Assembly (NCBI GenBank): GCA_964401935.1
Contig: CAYOAL010000014.1
Span: forward strand, 51,191 to 115,190
Source: JAPYTK01 sp964401935
GTDB lineage: Bacteria; Myxococcota_A; Polyangia; Polyangiales; Polyangiaceae
DNA length: 64,000 nt
Reading direction: 5' to 3'
Below, in pieces: positions 26,196 to 35,634 of the stretch (within the stretch, counting starts at the first letter, position 1; the number at the start of each line of letters is the position of its first letter). The translations under genes and the position numbers were made by a program. Below the pieces are notes generated by a model. The model worked only from the letters and a program-made list of their open reading frames with translations, was not told the origin of the DNA and searched no databases.

Positions 26196-27254
26196 TCAGA
26201 AGCCGTCGTGCGCCGCCACCATCGCGCCGGCCAGGAGCGCGGTGAGAGCGACAACCAAGGTGAAGAGCACGTCGAGCGTGGTGGTGCGCGACCCGTGTCG
26301 ATCGCCCCCGTCCACGGGGTCGTGGTGGTCGACGATCACCACGTCGCCTTGCACGATGTTGGGGAGGGGTGGCTCGCGGTCGCCCTTGTCCTTGAACCGC
26401 ACGGCGACGTCGAGCGAGAGCGCGTCGCGGAGCGCGGCGACCGCTGCGCCGGCGGTTGGGAATCTCTCGGTCCGCTCCACCGCGAGGGCGCGCGCGAACC
26501 ACTCGTCCACCGCGCGTGGCAGGTATGGGGCCAGCTCGGTCGGTTGGTCGAAGCGTCCGCGGGTGATGGCCAGGCACAACCCGGCGAAGGTGTCCGACGT
26601 AAAGGGCAGCTTGCCCATCAACGCGCGGTAGGCGACCACCCCGAGGGCCCACACGTCCACGCGGCGATCCACCTCGCGCGCGTTGCGAAGCTGCTCCGGG
26701 CTCATGTAGTCGGGCGTCCCCACCGCGATGTCGGCCGCGGTCACAACGCTCGGGTTCGGCACTTCGGTGCGCTTGGCCATGCCGAAGTCGAGCACCTTCA
26801 CCAGCTGGCCGTCGTCTTTGGTCTTCGCGAGGAAGATGTTCGACGGCTTCACGTCGCGATGCACGATGCCCCGCTCGTGGGCTTCGTCGAGGGCCTCCGC
26901 CACCTGGGCGAGGATGCGCACGAGGGCCTCGGGACCCACCACCCGCTCGCGCCGCAGCCGCTCCTCGAGGGTCTCTCCCTTCAGCAGCTCCATCACGATG
27001 TAGGGCAGACCGTCGTCGCTCACGCCGTAGCCGGTGCTCTGCACCACGTGCTCGCTCTCGAGCGACATCGCGAGGGTGGCCTCTCGCGCGAAGCGGGCGC
27101 GCTCGGTGGGATCCTTGACGATGTGTCGCGCCGCGAACTTCACCGCGACGCGCCGACCGTCCCCGCGTTGTGCTTCCCACACGCTGCTCGTCGCGCCTTG
27201 CCCGAGCGCCCGCACGAGTCTCAGGTCGCCGCCGACGCGGCTACCGGCCTTCAT
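26196..27254 (-). CDS. tail-anchored Ser/Thr protein kinase
   Basis: 352 residues from the ATG at 27254; the long open frame further up is non-coding shadow over the divergent gene. The kinase domain covers about 1-270: LGQGATSSVWEA G-loop, VAVK lysine, GIVHRDVKPSNIFL catalytic loop, VLDFGMAK, and GTPDYMSPEQ. A short linker with DHHDPVDGGDRHG leads to a single C-terminal transmembrane helix (about 328-348) with almost nothing beyond. So it is a cytosolic kinase held at the membrane without a sensing domain; input must come from a partner. It starts 81 bases from the divergent gene at 27336. Confidence 0.88.
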   Translation of the reverse strand: MKAGSRVGGDLRLVRALGQGATSSVWEAQRGDGRRVAVKFAARHIVKDPTERARFAREATLAMSLESEHVVQSTGYGVSDDGLPYIVMELLKGETLEERLRRERVVGPEALVRILAQVAEALDEAHERGIVHRDVKPSNIFLAKTKDDGQLVKVLDFGMAKRTEVPNPSVVTAADIAVGTPDYMSPEQLRNAREVDRRVDVWALGVVAYRALMGKLPFTSDTFAGLCLAITRGRFDQPTELAPYLPRAVDEWFARALAVERTERFPTAGAAVAALRDALSLDVAVRFKDKGDREPPLPNIVQGDVVIVDHHDPVDGGDRHGSRTTTLDVLFTLVVALTALLAGAMVAAHDGF

Positions 27255-27335
27255 GGGCGCGAGCTTAACGAGGTCGAGAGCGGTAAGCCAGTTGGCGACG
27301 TGGCCGCCGGCTGGGAATTCAGTCACCCTAGAGGC

Positions 27336-28766
27336 GTGGCACCTGCTCGCAGAGCTCGGTCGGCGCTCGTCGGCGGCGCGCTCCTCCTGGGGCTGTTCGC
27401 GGCCGGCGGGCTCGCCTTGCGCTGCACCACGCCCCCGCACCCCGAGCTGGCGCCGTCTTCGAGCCAGGCTCCCGACAAAGCGGCCCCCGAGGGATGTGCG
27501 GTGCGGCTCGACGCGCCGCCGCCATCCCTTCCCGAACCGGGCGCGCTCGCGCCGCCGGCCTCGCGGTTGAGCGTTGGGCTGGCCGTTCCCACCGCCCGCA
27601 TCACCGCCGAGCTCGACAAGCAAGTGCCACGCACGCTGGCCTCGGCGAATCGTCAGGCCGTGGGCGCAGCCGGAGAGGTGACCTACGTGGTGACCCGTGG
27701 AGGCTTCGCCTACGGTCTCGTCGGCGACCGTCTCCAGGTGTCGACGCCGATCGCGGTGAACGTGTCGGTGTGCAAGCCGCTCGGTCCGTTCTGCCCCACC
27801 TATGGCAGCTGCACCCCCAAGCTCGGCACCACGGTGAGCGTTCCGCTCACCGTCGGGAGCGACTACCGGCTGGGCGCCAGCACGGCTGCTTATGGCATCC
27901 AAGAGGGGTGCACCATCGCGGGCAAAGACGTCACTCCGAAGATTCGCGAGATCGCCGACGCCCGCATCGGGGCGATCCGCAAGCAGCTCGACGGCGCCGT
28001 GCCCGCGATCGAGCCGCTCGCCAAGGAGGTGCTCGCCGCCGTGAGCGCGCCTCGGAGTCTCGCCGGTGGCTGCGCTCGGGTCGTCCTCGAGCGGCTCGAA
28101 CAAGCGAGACCCAAGCTCGCGAACGGGGTGCTGTCGCTGCGTGCCCTCGCGCGGGCGCGGATCGACGTCACCGACGGCCCGTGTGGCGCGGAGCCGGCGG
28201 CCACGCTGCCGCCGCTCGCCACGCTCGAGGGGAGCGCGCCGGTGCCCACCGAGAGCGAGCTGACGGCGGCGGTCACGATCTCGTGGCCCGAGCTCGGCCG
28301 ACGCCTGAACGAGGCGGTGAGAGCGACGCCGCTCGCGGATGGGTCGACGCGGTTCGGTGGGCTCGAGGTGCGCGGGGTGATGTTGGGTGGCGGCCCCGCG
28401 CTGCTGCTCACTTCGCGCCTCGAGGGTGCCGTGTGCGGGGAGCATTTCGCCACCGCGAGCATGACGATCGAGCCGCGCGCTGGCGTGCTGCGCGTCGCCG
28501 ACGTGGTGCCGTGGCAGGGGCAGCCGCCGGTGGCTGGTGTCACCGAAGCGCTCGCCACGCTGACGGTGCCGCTCCCCGAGCTGGCGCTCTCCCTGCGCGA
28601 CGAGCTTGGCGCCATCGAGACCGGGTGGCCCACCGCGATGCCCCCCGACGTCCCGGCGACGCTCACGCTGAAGCTCGAGCCGCTCGAGGGCGCGGCCGTG
28701 CCACACGCTCCTGGTCTGCGCGTCGCGTTCATTCGCCGTGGGGCGGTCGAGCTGCAAGCGCGGTAG
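27336..28766 (+). CDS. exported DUF4403-like protein
   Basis: 476 residues from a GTG at 27336. The signal sequence (ARSALVGGALLLGLFAAGGLALRC) is lipoprotein-like, with a possible Cys at about residue 30, but the lipobox A-L-R-C is poor. The body repeats a beta-strand pattern starting SRLSVGLAVPTARITAELDKQVP and again VTISWPELGRRLNEAV; two such halves are what I associate with DUF4403, thought to be a lipid-binding-fold family, though I could not run a search. Two cysteine pairs lie around VCKPLGPFCPTYGSC. The function of this family is unknown. Confidence 0.6.
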   Translation: MAPARRARSALVGGALLLGLFAAGGLALRCTTPPHPELAPSSSQAPDKAAPEGCAVRLDAPPPSLPEPGALAPPASRLSVGLAVPTARITAELDKQVPRTLASANRQAVGAAGEVTYVVTRGGFAYGLVGDRLQVSTPIAVNVSVCKPLGPFCPTYGSCTPKLGTTVSVPLTVGSDYRLGASTAAYGIQEGCTIAGKDVTPKIREIADARIGAIRKQLDGAVPAIEPLAKEVLAAVSAPRSLAGGCARVVLERLEQARPKLANGVLSLRALARARIDVTDGPCGAEPAATLPPLATLEGSAPVPTESELTAAVTISWPELGRRLNEAVRATPLADGSTRFGGLEVRGVMLGGGPALLLTSRLEGAVCGEHFATASMTIEPRAGVLRVADVVPWQGQPPVAGVTEALATLTVPLPELALSLRDELGAIETGWPTAMPPDVPATLTLKLEPLEGAAVPHAPGLRVAFIRRGAVELQAR

Positions 28767-28877
28767 CGGTCGCGTCGCCGCGCGCAAGAAAGAAGCGACC
28801 CGCTCGAGGTCGCGCAAACACGACGCATTGAGAGCTCGCGGCGGGGCCTAGACGAGCGGAACTCCGAGCCGAGCCGC

Positions 28878-28892
28878 TGGCACGCGCGTTGC
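28878..28892 (+). promoter_or_regulatory. sigma-54 promoter for the beta-propeller lipoprotein
   Basis: TGGCAC-GCGCG-TTGC matches the sigma-54 consensus (TGGCAC-N5-TTGC) at every specified base, with GG and GC at the required 10-base spacing. The start codon at 28937 is 45 bases downstream, which fits. The gene would then need an enhancer-binding activator. Confidence 0.7.
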
Positions 28893-28936
28893 CGCTGTTT
28901 GGCGGGGGGGCATTCTCTGCTGCCAGGAGCGGTCCG

Positions 28937-30532
28937 ATGACGATCACGCGAACGATGGTTGGGGCTCTCGCCACGGTCCAAGCGCTGACCCCCGTGCTGG
29001 TCTCTTCTCTGGTTCTGTCCGTGGGCCTGTTGGCCTGCGGCGGCGAGGACGAGCCGCTACCGGACGAGCCGACCGGTGCGTGGACGCCGACGCGACCTGC
29101 CGCCCCGAAGGCCACCCCCGCCGTGGACAACGCGGTGACGATCGACGCGCCGGCCTACCTCGCACGCTACGCCGGCGAGGGTGCCCTGTCCTGGGCTCGA
29201 CCGGTCGGGGCGGGGTGGTCGAACGTCTACGTGGCGTCGATGGCCACCCTCCGCGACGGCTCGGCGGTCGTCCTGGGCACCCACCACGGGGTGTCCCCGT
29301 ACCTCACCGATCGACCCCATCTGTTCATCGCGCGCTTCGATCCCGCTGGTGAGCTCCGCGGGGCGCAGTCTCACCCCATCAGCATCTCCCCCCGCGAGGG
29401 CGTGGGCGAGGGAGACATCGTCGTCACCCCGGACGGTGGGATGATCGTGGTGGGCTCGTTCAGCGGCGTCGGCCGCCTGGTCCTCGACGACCGCCTCGCG
29501 CCGCCGATCGAGCTCGCAGCGGAGGGCGTCTCCGACGGCTTCATCGCCAAGCTCGACGCGCGCGGCTCCGCGATCTGGGCGCAGCGGCTCGGTGGGGAGG
29601 GGCCGGACGGACTCACCGCGGTGACCGTGGCTCCGGACGGCACGGTGATCGCGGTCGGCCACCGCGCGCCGGCTGCCCCGTGGGTCGACGAGCGCACCGG
29701 TGCCGACGCGGGCGGCATGGGTGTGGCCATCGCGGCCGCCTTTGCGCCGTCCGGCGAGCTCCTCTGGGAGCGTGCCGTTGGTGGCGAGTGCGCTGGCCAC
29801 GCTCAGGATGTCGCCGCCCGGGCCGACGGCTCCTTCGTCGTCCTCGGGACCGTCTCCGACGTCGTGTGCTTGAGCAACGCCGACGATGGCGTCGAGCTGG
29901 CGCCGGCGAGCGAGGTGGGCTTCCTGGCGAGCTTCGACGCCGAGGGCGAGCTCACCTGGTCGCGTCACTTGCGGGCACGCTACCCGAGCCCGTGGGGGAT
30001 CGGCTGGACCGTGCATCGGGCTTCGAGCGTGGCCCTCGGGGCCGCGGACGCCATCTACGCGGTGGGTGACGGCACCGTGTGCCAGGTGCTCCGGCCGATG
30101 ATGCCGTGCAACTGGATGCTCGACGCGGCCTTCGTGGTGAAGCTCGAGGCGGTCGCGGGGGCGGCGCCGAACGCGCCGGAGATCGCGTGGCATCGCGCCG
30201 TGACCGGTGGACATCCCACGCTGCAGCGGGTGGCGGTGTTGCCCGACGGCGGCGTCTGGGTGACGGGCGAATTCGAGGGCCAGGCGATCTTCGGCGCCGA
30301 GGTGGGCGCGCTGATGTCGGCAGGTGGCTGGGACGGCTTCCTCGCGCGCTATCGGCCCGACGGCGAGCTCACCTTTGCGCGCACGGTGGCGGCTGGCCGG
30401 AGCTGGTCCGACACGCAGGGCGTGCAAGCGTTCGCCGATGGCTCCGCGATCGTGCTTGGCAACCTCGGGGGGCCAGCAGAGTTTGCGCCTGCCCACCTCA
30501 CGCCGCTGCGCTCGTTCGTCGAGGTGCGCTGA
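28937..30532 (+). CDS. beta-propeller-like surface lipoprotein
   Basis: 531 residues from the ATG at 28937, with AGGAG nine bases upstream. The signal peptide ends in V-G-L-L-A-C, so Cys at about 34 is lipidated. The mature chain consists of six or more repeats that each read roughly: D-G-x-x-V-V-x-G, then F-D-x-x-G-E-L-x-W-x-R. These are SBBP/YVTN-like blades of a beta-propeller. No catalytic residues are recognised; such proteins usually serve in adhesion or as surface scaffolds. A perfect sigma-54 promoter lies upstream. Confidence 0.8.
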   Translation: MTITRTMVGALATVQALTPVLVSSLVLSVGLLACGGEDEPLPDEPTGAWTPTRPAAPKATPAVDNAVTIDAPAYLARYAGEGALSWARPVGAGWSNVYVASMATLRDGSAVVLGTHHGVSPYLTDRPHLFIARFDPAGELRGAQSHPISISPREGVGEGDIVVTPDGGMIVVGSFSGVGRLVLDDRLAPPIELAAEGVSDGFIAKLDARGSAIWAQRLGGEGPDGLTAVTVAPDGTVIAVGHRAPAAPWVDERTGADAGGMGVAIAAAFAPSGELLWERAVGGECAGHAQDVAARADGSFVVLGTVSDVVCLSNADDGVELAPASEVGFLASFDAEGELTWSRHLRARYPSPWGIGWTVHRASSVALGAADAIYAVGDGTVCQVLRPMMPCNWMLDAAFVVKLEAVAGAAPNAPEIAWHRAVTGGHPTLQRVAVLPDGGVWVTGEFEGQAIFGAEVGALMSAGGWDGFLARYRPDGELTFARTVAAGRSWSDTQGVQAFADGSAIVLGNLGGPAEFAPAHLTPLRSFVEVR

Positions 30533-30694
30533 TTCGTGGACGCGCGCGGCGCGCCTTTGCCGAGCGCCGCGCGCCTTTCGAGCGCCGCGGGCTGGCCCCC
30601 TCGGTCGGTTCGCCGCGCCGCCGTCGTGCGCCTCCTCGAGGCGCCAAGCGGGAACCCGCTACGAACTTTCACGAAGAGGGACTAACGTCAAGCG

Positions 30695-32173
30695 ATGGCT
30701 CGTTGGCACATCGGGGCGCTTCTCCTGTTGGGCGTCGGCCCTGTTGGCTGCACACTCATCCTCGGCGACGACTTCGAGATCGTGCCCGGCGCGGGGGGAG
30801 CCGGGGCGGCACCGTCCACCACGAGCAGCAACATGGGGGGGCAGGGAGGCATGATCGACTGCACTCCCAACGAGGTGACCTGCCTCGACGACACCACCGT
30901 CCTCGCGTGCGACGCGGAGGGCATGTCGTCGACCGAGGCGTGTTCCGGCGCCACCCCCTCGTGCTTCGAGGGGGACTGCGTTCCCTGCCTCGACGGCGCC
31001 GTCCAGTGTGCCGACGACGTCACCCAGGCTTGCGAGGGCAACACCTGGGTGGACGGCGACACCTGCACCATCGGCTGTGACGCCGGCGCCTGTCTCACCG
31101 TCACGGACATCGGCGCCGGCTCCGCGCACACCTGCGCGGTGCTCAGCAACGGCACGGTGCGCTGCTGGGGCTACACCAACCTCGATCTCTTGTTCCTCTG
31201 CGATGTGAACGATCCGGCCGAGCCCCAGAGCTTCACCCCCGTGCCCACCGAGGTGCCCGGTCTCGATGACGCCGTGCTCATCGGCAGCGGCAACGCGCAC
31301 AACTGCGTGGTCACCGCCGGCGACACCCTCAAGTGCTGGGGCTGGAACGGCATCGGTCGCCTCGGCGACGGCAGCGTGATGAACCAGCCGCTGCCGGTGG
31401 ACATCAGCCTGCCGGCGGCGGTGAGCGCGCTCACGGTCGCCGCCCTCCACAGCTGCGTCGCGCTCACGGACGGCACCATGCGGTGCTGGGGTCTGAACGA
31501 GAGCGGCCAGCTCGGCAACGGCGAGATCAACTCGCCGCAGTTTTACAACTCACCGCAACAGGTGATCAACCTCGGCCTCCCCGCGGTTCAGATCGACTCT
31601 GGCGTGAGCAACACCTGCATGCGCGACAGCGGCAAGAACGCTGCGTGTTGGGGGGAAGGTGGCCAGAATCAGCTCGGGTTCGGCCACCCCGACAGCGGCA
31701 GCCCGGTGGGTATCGGTGGGGATGGCGTCGACGAGATCCGCGTCGGCAGCGGCCACACCTGCTACCGCATCGGCGGCGCCGTCATCTGCATCGGCTCGAA
31801 CAACAACGGGCAGATCGGAAACGGTACCACCAGCCCCATCACCGCCCCGTTCCAGCCGTTCAGCGCCGACGTCACGCGGCTCGATCTCGCGGGCAACCAG
31901 AGCTGCGCCATCGAGGGCAGCGGACGGCTCTATTGCTGGGGCCGCAACGTGGAGGGGCAGATCGGTGTCGGCAGCTCTGGGGAGAACAACTACGTCACCA
32001 CGCCCACCCTCATCGACGTCGGGAACGTGAAGGACATCGCGCTCGGCTACCAGCACATGTGCGCCCTCACCACCGACGATCGCCTCCTCTGCTGGGGAGC
32101 GAACAACCACGGGCAGGTGGGGCTCGGCATGGAGTCGCCGGTCGTCGACACCCCCACCGAAGTGAGCTGGTAG
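30695..32173 (+). CDS. RCC1-repeat surface lipoprotein
   Basis: 492 residues. The signal peptide ends in G-P-V-G-C, with Cys19 lipidated. A Gly/Ser linker and a Cys-rich section (about 54-130) follow, then a seven-bladed RCC1/BLIP-II-type propeller. Each blade reads roughly H-x-C-A-x-x-x-D-G-x-x-x-C-W-G-x-N-x-x-G-Q-L-G, with a conserved cysteine pair per blade that probably forms a disulfide. This is a common extracellular family in myxobacteria; ligands are unknown. 160 bases without features separate it from the preceding lipoprotein. Confidence 0.88.
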   Translation: MARWHIGALLLLGVGPVGCTLILGDDFEIVPGAGGAGAAPSTTSSNMGGQGGMIDCTPNEVTCLDDTTVLACDAEGMSSTEACSGATPSCFEGDCVPCLDGAVQCADDVTQACEGNTWVDGDTCTIGCDAGACLTVTDIGAGSAHTCAVLSNGTVRCWGYTNLDLLFLCDVNDPAEPQSFTPVPTEVPGLDDAVLIGSGNAHNCVVTAGDTLKCWGWNGIGRLGDGSVMNQPLPVDISLPAAVSALTVAALHSCVALTDGTMRCWGLNESGQLGNGEINSPQFYNSPQQVINLGLPAVQIDSGVSNTCMRDSGKNAACWGEGGQNQLGFGHPDSGSPVGIGGDGVDEIRVGSGHTCYRIGGAVICIGSNNNGQIGNGTTSPITAPFQPFSADVTRLDLAGNQSCAIEGSGRLYCWGRNVEGQIGVGSSGENNYVTTPTLIDVGNVKDIALGYQHMCALTTDDRLLCWGANNHGQVGLGMESPVVDTPTEVSW

Positions 32174-32200
32174 GCCCACGGGGGTGAGCGGTCGCCGTGA

Positions 32201-32944
32201 TCACACGGCCGCGAGCACGTCGGCGTTCTCGAGCATGCCGCGGAGAGACGTGCGGAACACCCGCCGCATCGCGAGCAGCGCCTCGCTGGTCCTCACCATC
32301 TCCTCGGTGGGCGGCCACAGCGACGACTCCCAGCGGTGGGGTCCTCGTGGCGCGGACGCTTCGCTCTTCGCCTGACAGTACAACGTGTGATCGAACGGCG
32401 CCTGCGGGTGCACCACGCCGTCGTGGACGTGCACGCACGGAAAGAACACCGTGCTCGGATCGCGGGTGGGGAAGTCGAGACCCATCGGGTGGACGCGCTG
32501 GGCGCCGGGCTTGAGCTTGAAGACCGCGAAGCCGAAGGTGGCGAGCTGCGGCAGCGCCGCCCACACCGCGGTGGCGAGCCGAAACCGCGGGTCGAGCCGG
32601 TCGAAATCTGCGACCGTCGGCACGAACGAGGCGACGAAGGAGCCCACCTCGATCACCGCGAGGGGTTGCGGGGCGGCGGCGCGTGGAGCGGGCCCGAACC
32701 CCATCGTCAGCTCGGGGGGGAACAACCCGTCGAGATCGTCGAACAACTCCGGACGCGCGGAGAGATCGACGAAACGAACGGCGTCCTCTCGCGCTCCCGG
32801 CACGACGGGCAGGGGCAACACCATCGCCATCTCTCGGTCGAAGGTCGCGCGCATGGCGTAGGCCAAGACCTGTCGCTCCCCGTCGCAGCGCCCGAAGATC
32901 TTCGTGTTGGAGACGCTGCGAACCGGTCCGGTGAAGATGCACAT
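32201..32944 (-). CDS. conserved-looking protein of unknown function
   Basis: 247 residues from the ATG at 32944; the frame opens 18 codons earlier, but MCIFTGPVRSVSNTKIFGR looks like the true start. The N-terminus has a Cys right after Met. A hydrophobic strand AMVLPLPVVPG, VGSFVASFVPTVADFDRLD and FFPCVHVHDG suggest a compact alpha/beta domain. No known motif is recognised and there is no signal peptide. It converges on the RCC1 lipoprotein with 27 bases between. Confidence 0.6.
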   Translation of the reverse strand: MCIFTGPVRSVSNTKIFGRCDGERQVLAYAMRATFDREMAMVLPLPVVPGAREDAVRFVDLSARPELFDDLDGLFPPELTMGFGPAPRAAAPQPLAVIEVGSFVASFVPTVADFDRLDPRFRLATAVWAALPQLATFGFAVFKLKPGAQRVHPMGLDFPTRDPSTVFFPCVHVHDGVVHPQAPFDHTLYCQAKSEASAPRGPHRWESSLWPPTEEMVRTSEALLAMRRVFRTSLRGMLENADVLAAV

Positions 32945-33028
32945 GGCGGCGACTCTATCACCTCGATCCCCTGGCAGGCTCGCGCGAGGCGAGGGCAAGG
33001 GCGCGCATCATGGCGCTTCGTGCGTCGC

Positions 33029-34294
33029 TCACAAGAGCTCGCGAGGGGCCACCGACTTGGTCTTCGGGGTCGGATCGTCGCGTTGCTCGATAGAGCGATC
33101 GAGGTCGCGGCTGAGGCGCCGGCCGAGTCGCTCGAGGAGGCCCACCCCGAGCCACGGTCGCGCGCGAATCAGCGCCCAGAACGGCCTGCGCCGCATGATC
33201 AACAGGCGCGCTCGCTCGAGGGCGGTGAGCGAGGCCCGCGCCGCGCGCGGGGCGAGGAGGGTGGTGGCGCCGGCATGTTCCCCGGCGCTGAGGATCCCGT
33301 CGGCGTCGCCATCGCGTGATACCTCGAAGCGCCCGTCGACGACGACCATGAGCTGGGCGCAGGGGTCGCCCTGTTGGATCACCACCGCGCCCTTGTCGAA
33401 CACCTGGAGCTCACAGTGATTGAGGACGCGGGCGAGCAACGCCATCGACAGCCCCTCGAACAAGAACACCGACTCGAGCGCGAGAAACTGATGGCTCACG
33501 TCGACGCTCATCTCGTCGACGATCTCGATCTCGGGCTCGTCGGCGAGGATGTCGACCACGAGGGCGGTGATGTTGTCGCGCCCACCTACCGAGTTGGCGT
33601 AGCTCACGAGCTCCTCGGCCACCGTCTCGAGGTCGTCGCCGGTGAGCTGGGGAGCCAGCCAGCCCTCGTCTTCGATGTAGTCGTGGAGCCCATCCGAGCA
33701 GAGGAGGAAGCGGTCGCCAGGCACGACGTCGAGCACGAGCGTGTCGACCATCACCGTCGGTTTGGTGCCGATGGCACGCGACAGCACGCTCGCGTACTGG
33801 TGCTCGGCCACCTCGCTCCGTTCGATGAGCCCAGCGTTGGCGAGCTCGTTGGCCATCGTGTGATCCGTGCTCAGCTGGCTCACGTTGTGGTCGCGCGCGA
33901 GGTAGAGCCGCGTGTCGCCGACGTGGGCCATCACCGCTTTGTTGTCCACCACCAAGAGCATGGTGAGGGTGCAGCCCATGCCGGCGAGCCGCGGGTCGTC
34001 GTTCGCCTGGGCGTACACGTCGGCAGAGGCGGCCTCCACCGCGCTCTTGGCGATGGCCGCGAGCTCGTGGGTGTCGATCTTGTGCTCGCGAAGCTTCTCG
34101 ATGTCGGCGTGGCGCTCGCCGATCACCCGCGACACGGCCGCGATGGCGGTGGACGACGCCACCTCGCCACCCGAATGTCCGCCCATGCCGTCGGCGACGA
34201 CGTAGAGCCGACGCTCGTCGTCGAGGTAGAAGCTGTCCTCATTTTGCTCGCGCAGGCGACCGACGTCGCTGGCGCCCACCCCCACGGGGTACAT
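33029..34294 (-). CDS. PP2C-family Ser/Thr phosphatase with cyclic-nucleotide-binding-like domain
   Basis: 421 residues from the ATG at 34294. The PP2C domain (about 1-255) has all landmarks: SDVGRLREQNEDS, ADGMGGHSGGEVAS (metal Asp), GDTRLYL, DHT, LLCSDGLHD and GGRDNITALVV. A C-terminal domain (about 280-400) reads LARVLNHCELQVFDKGAVVIQQGD ... LMVVVDGRFEV ... LSAGEHAG, the cap-like fold of cyclic-nucleotide-binding domains; the exact phosphate-binding RxA motif is not clear, so it may bind something else or nothing. It is likely the counterpart of the kinases in the window. It is divergent from the HtrA-like protease, with 100 bases between. Confidence 0.88.
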   Translation of the reverse strand: MYPVGVGASDVGRLREQNEDSFYLDDERRLYVVADGMGGHSGGEVASSTAIAAVSRVIGERHADIEKLREHKIDTHELAAIAKSAVEAASADVYAQANDDPRLAGMGCTLTMLLVVDNKAVMAHVGDTRLYLARDHNVSQLSTDHTMANELANAGLIERSEVAEHQYASVLSRAIGTKPTVMVDTLVLDVVPGDRFLLCSDGLHDYIEDEGWLAPQLTGDDLETVAEELVSYANSVGGRDNITALVVDILADEPEIEIVDEMSVDVSHQFLALESVFLFEGLSMALLARVLNHCELQVFDKGAVVIQQGDPCAQLMVVVDGRFEVSRDGDADGILSAGEHAGATTLLAPRAARASLTALERARLLIMRRRPFWALIRARPWLGVGLLERLGRRLSRDLDRSIEQRDDPTPKTKSVAPRELL

Positions 34295-34394
34295 GCGCCA
34301 TGGGTACCACGGGCGCGTGCGGGCCCCAACCGAGACGAGAGCGGGGCGCCGCGCCGCAGTGCGAGCACTGGCGGCGTGGCGCGAGCGAGCTACT

Positions 34395-35585
34395 ATGCGG
34401 TCGATGAACGCCAGCGCGCAGCGTCGGCCGGGACGGGTGCTCGTGCCCGTGCTCCTCCTGCTCATCGCCGTGAACGTGGGCCTCCTCGGTTGGCTTGCCT
34501 ACCGCGGCGCCAACACCCGCTCGAGCCAGATCGAGGCGACGCCGGTGCTCCCGAAGATCGAGCTCGTGCTACCCAAGCCGGGGCAGACGACGCCCGCGCC
34601 CTTGCCCGAGGAGATGGCGGAGAGCGAGAAGCGCATCATCCAGATCTTCCAGGATGCGTCCCCCTCGGTGGTGTTCATCACCACGCACTCGGTGCGCCGC
34701 AGCCCGTTCTCGCGCAACGTGCTCACCATCCCCGCCGGCACCGGCTCGGGCTTCGTGTGGGACGACCAGGGCCACATCGTCACCAACTTTCATGTCATCC
34801 GCGAGGGCAACGTGGCGAGCGTGACCCTCTCCGATCAGTCGTCGTTCGACGCCGAGCTGGTGGGCGCGGCGCCCACCAAAGACCTGGCGGTGTTGAAGAT
34901 CAAGGCCCCCAAGGAGAAGCTCAAGCCGCTGGCGCGCGGCGCCTCGGGGGGGCTGCTCGTGGGGCAGCTCGCGATCGCCATCGGCAACCCGTTCGGTCTC
35001 GACCACACGCTCTCCACCGGGGTGGTGAGCGGCCTCGGGCGCGAGATCCAGTCGCTCGCGAAGGTGCCCATCTTCGGTGTGATTCAAACCGACGCCGCCA
35101 TCAACCCCGGCAACTCCGGTGGGCCGCTCCTCGACTCGCGCGGTCGCCTGATCGGGGTGAACACCGCCATCTACAGCCCGTCTGGAGCGTCGGCAGGCAT
35201 CGGCTTCGCGGTGCCCGTCGACACGGTGACGCGGGTTGTCCCCCAGCTCATCCAACACGGCAAGCTGACGCGCCCGGGCCTCGGCATTCAGCACGATCCA
35301 CAGCTCAGCGAGCGCACCGGGGTGCCTGGCGTGCTCGTGCTCGGGGTGGCGGAGGCGTCGGCCGCCGAGAAGGCGGGCCTCCGCGGCACGCGCCGCAACG
35401 CGCTCACCGGGGAGGTCGTGCTCGGCGACATCATCGTCGCCGTCGACGGCAAGCCGGTGAAGGACGCGAACGACCTCTACAAGCACCTCGACGACAAGGA
35501 GGTGGGCGACTCGGTGAAGCTGACCGTGCGGCGCGACGCCAAGGACAGCGAGCTCGAGGTGGAGCTTCAGCCGCTCGCCGAGTAG
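34395..35585 (+). CDS. HtrA/DegP-like serine protease
   Basis: 396 residues from ATG 34395 (ATG 34404 is equally possible). An N-terminal transmembrane helix (about 15-36) anchors it to face the periplasm. The trypsin-like domain shows His133 (TNFHVI), Asp163 (TKDLAVLKI) and Ser241 (GNSGGPL), the full catalytic triad. One PDZ domain (about 300-390) follows, with LGDIIVAVDGKPVKDANDL. It degrades or monitors misfolded exported proteins. It has a single PDZ domain, so it is closer to DegS than to DegP in layout. Confidence 0.9.
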   Translation: MRSMNASAQRRPGRVLVPVLLLLIAVNVGLLGWLAYRGANTRSSQIEATPVLPKIELVLPKPGQTTPAPLPEEMAESEKRIIQIFQDASPSVVFITTHSVRRSPFSRNVLTIPAGTGSGFVWDDQGHIVTNFHVIREGNVASVTLSDQSSFDAELVGAAPTKDLAVLKIKAPKEKLKPLARGASGGLLVGQLAIAIGNPFGLDHTLSTGVVSGLGREIQSLAKVPIFGVIQTDAAINPGNSGGPLLDSRGRLIGVNTAIYSPSGASAGIGFAVPVDTVTRVVPQLIQHGKLTRPGLGIQHDPQLSERTGVPGVLVLGVAEASAAEKAGLRGTRRNALTGEVVLGDIIVAVDGKPVKDANDLYKHLDDKEVGDSVKLTVRRDAKDSELEVELQPLAE

Positions 35586-35634
35586 CTCGCGTCGCGCGCG
35601 TCGCGGCTGGGTCGGGCCGCGACCGCAGTCGTGC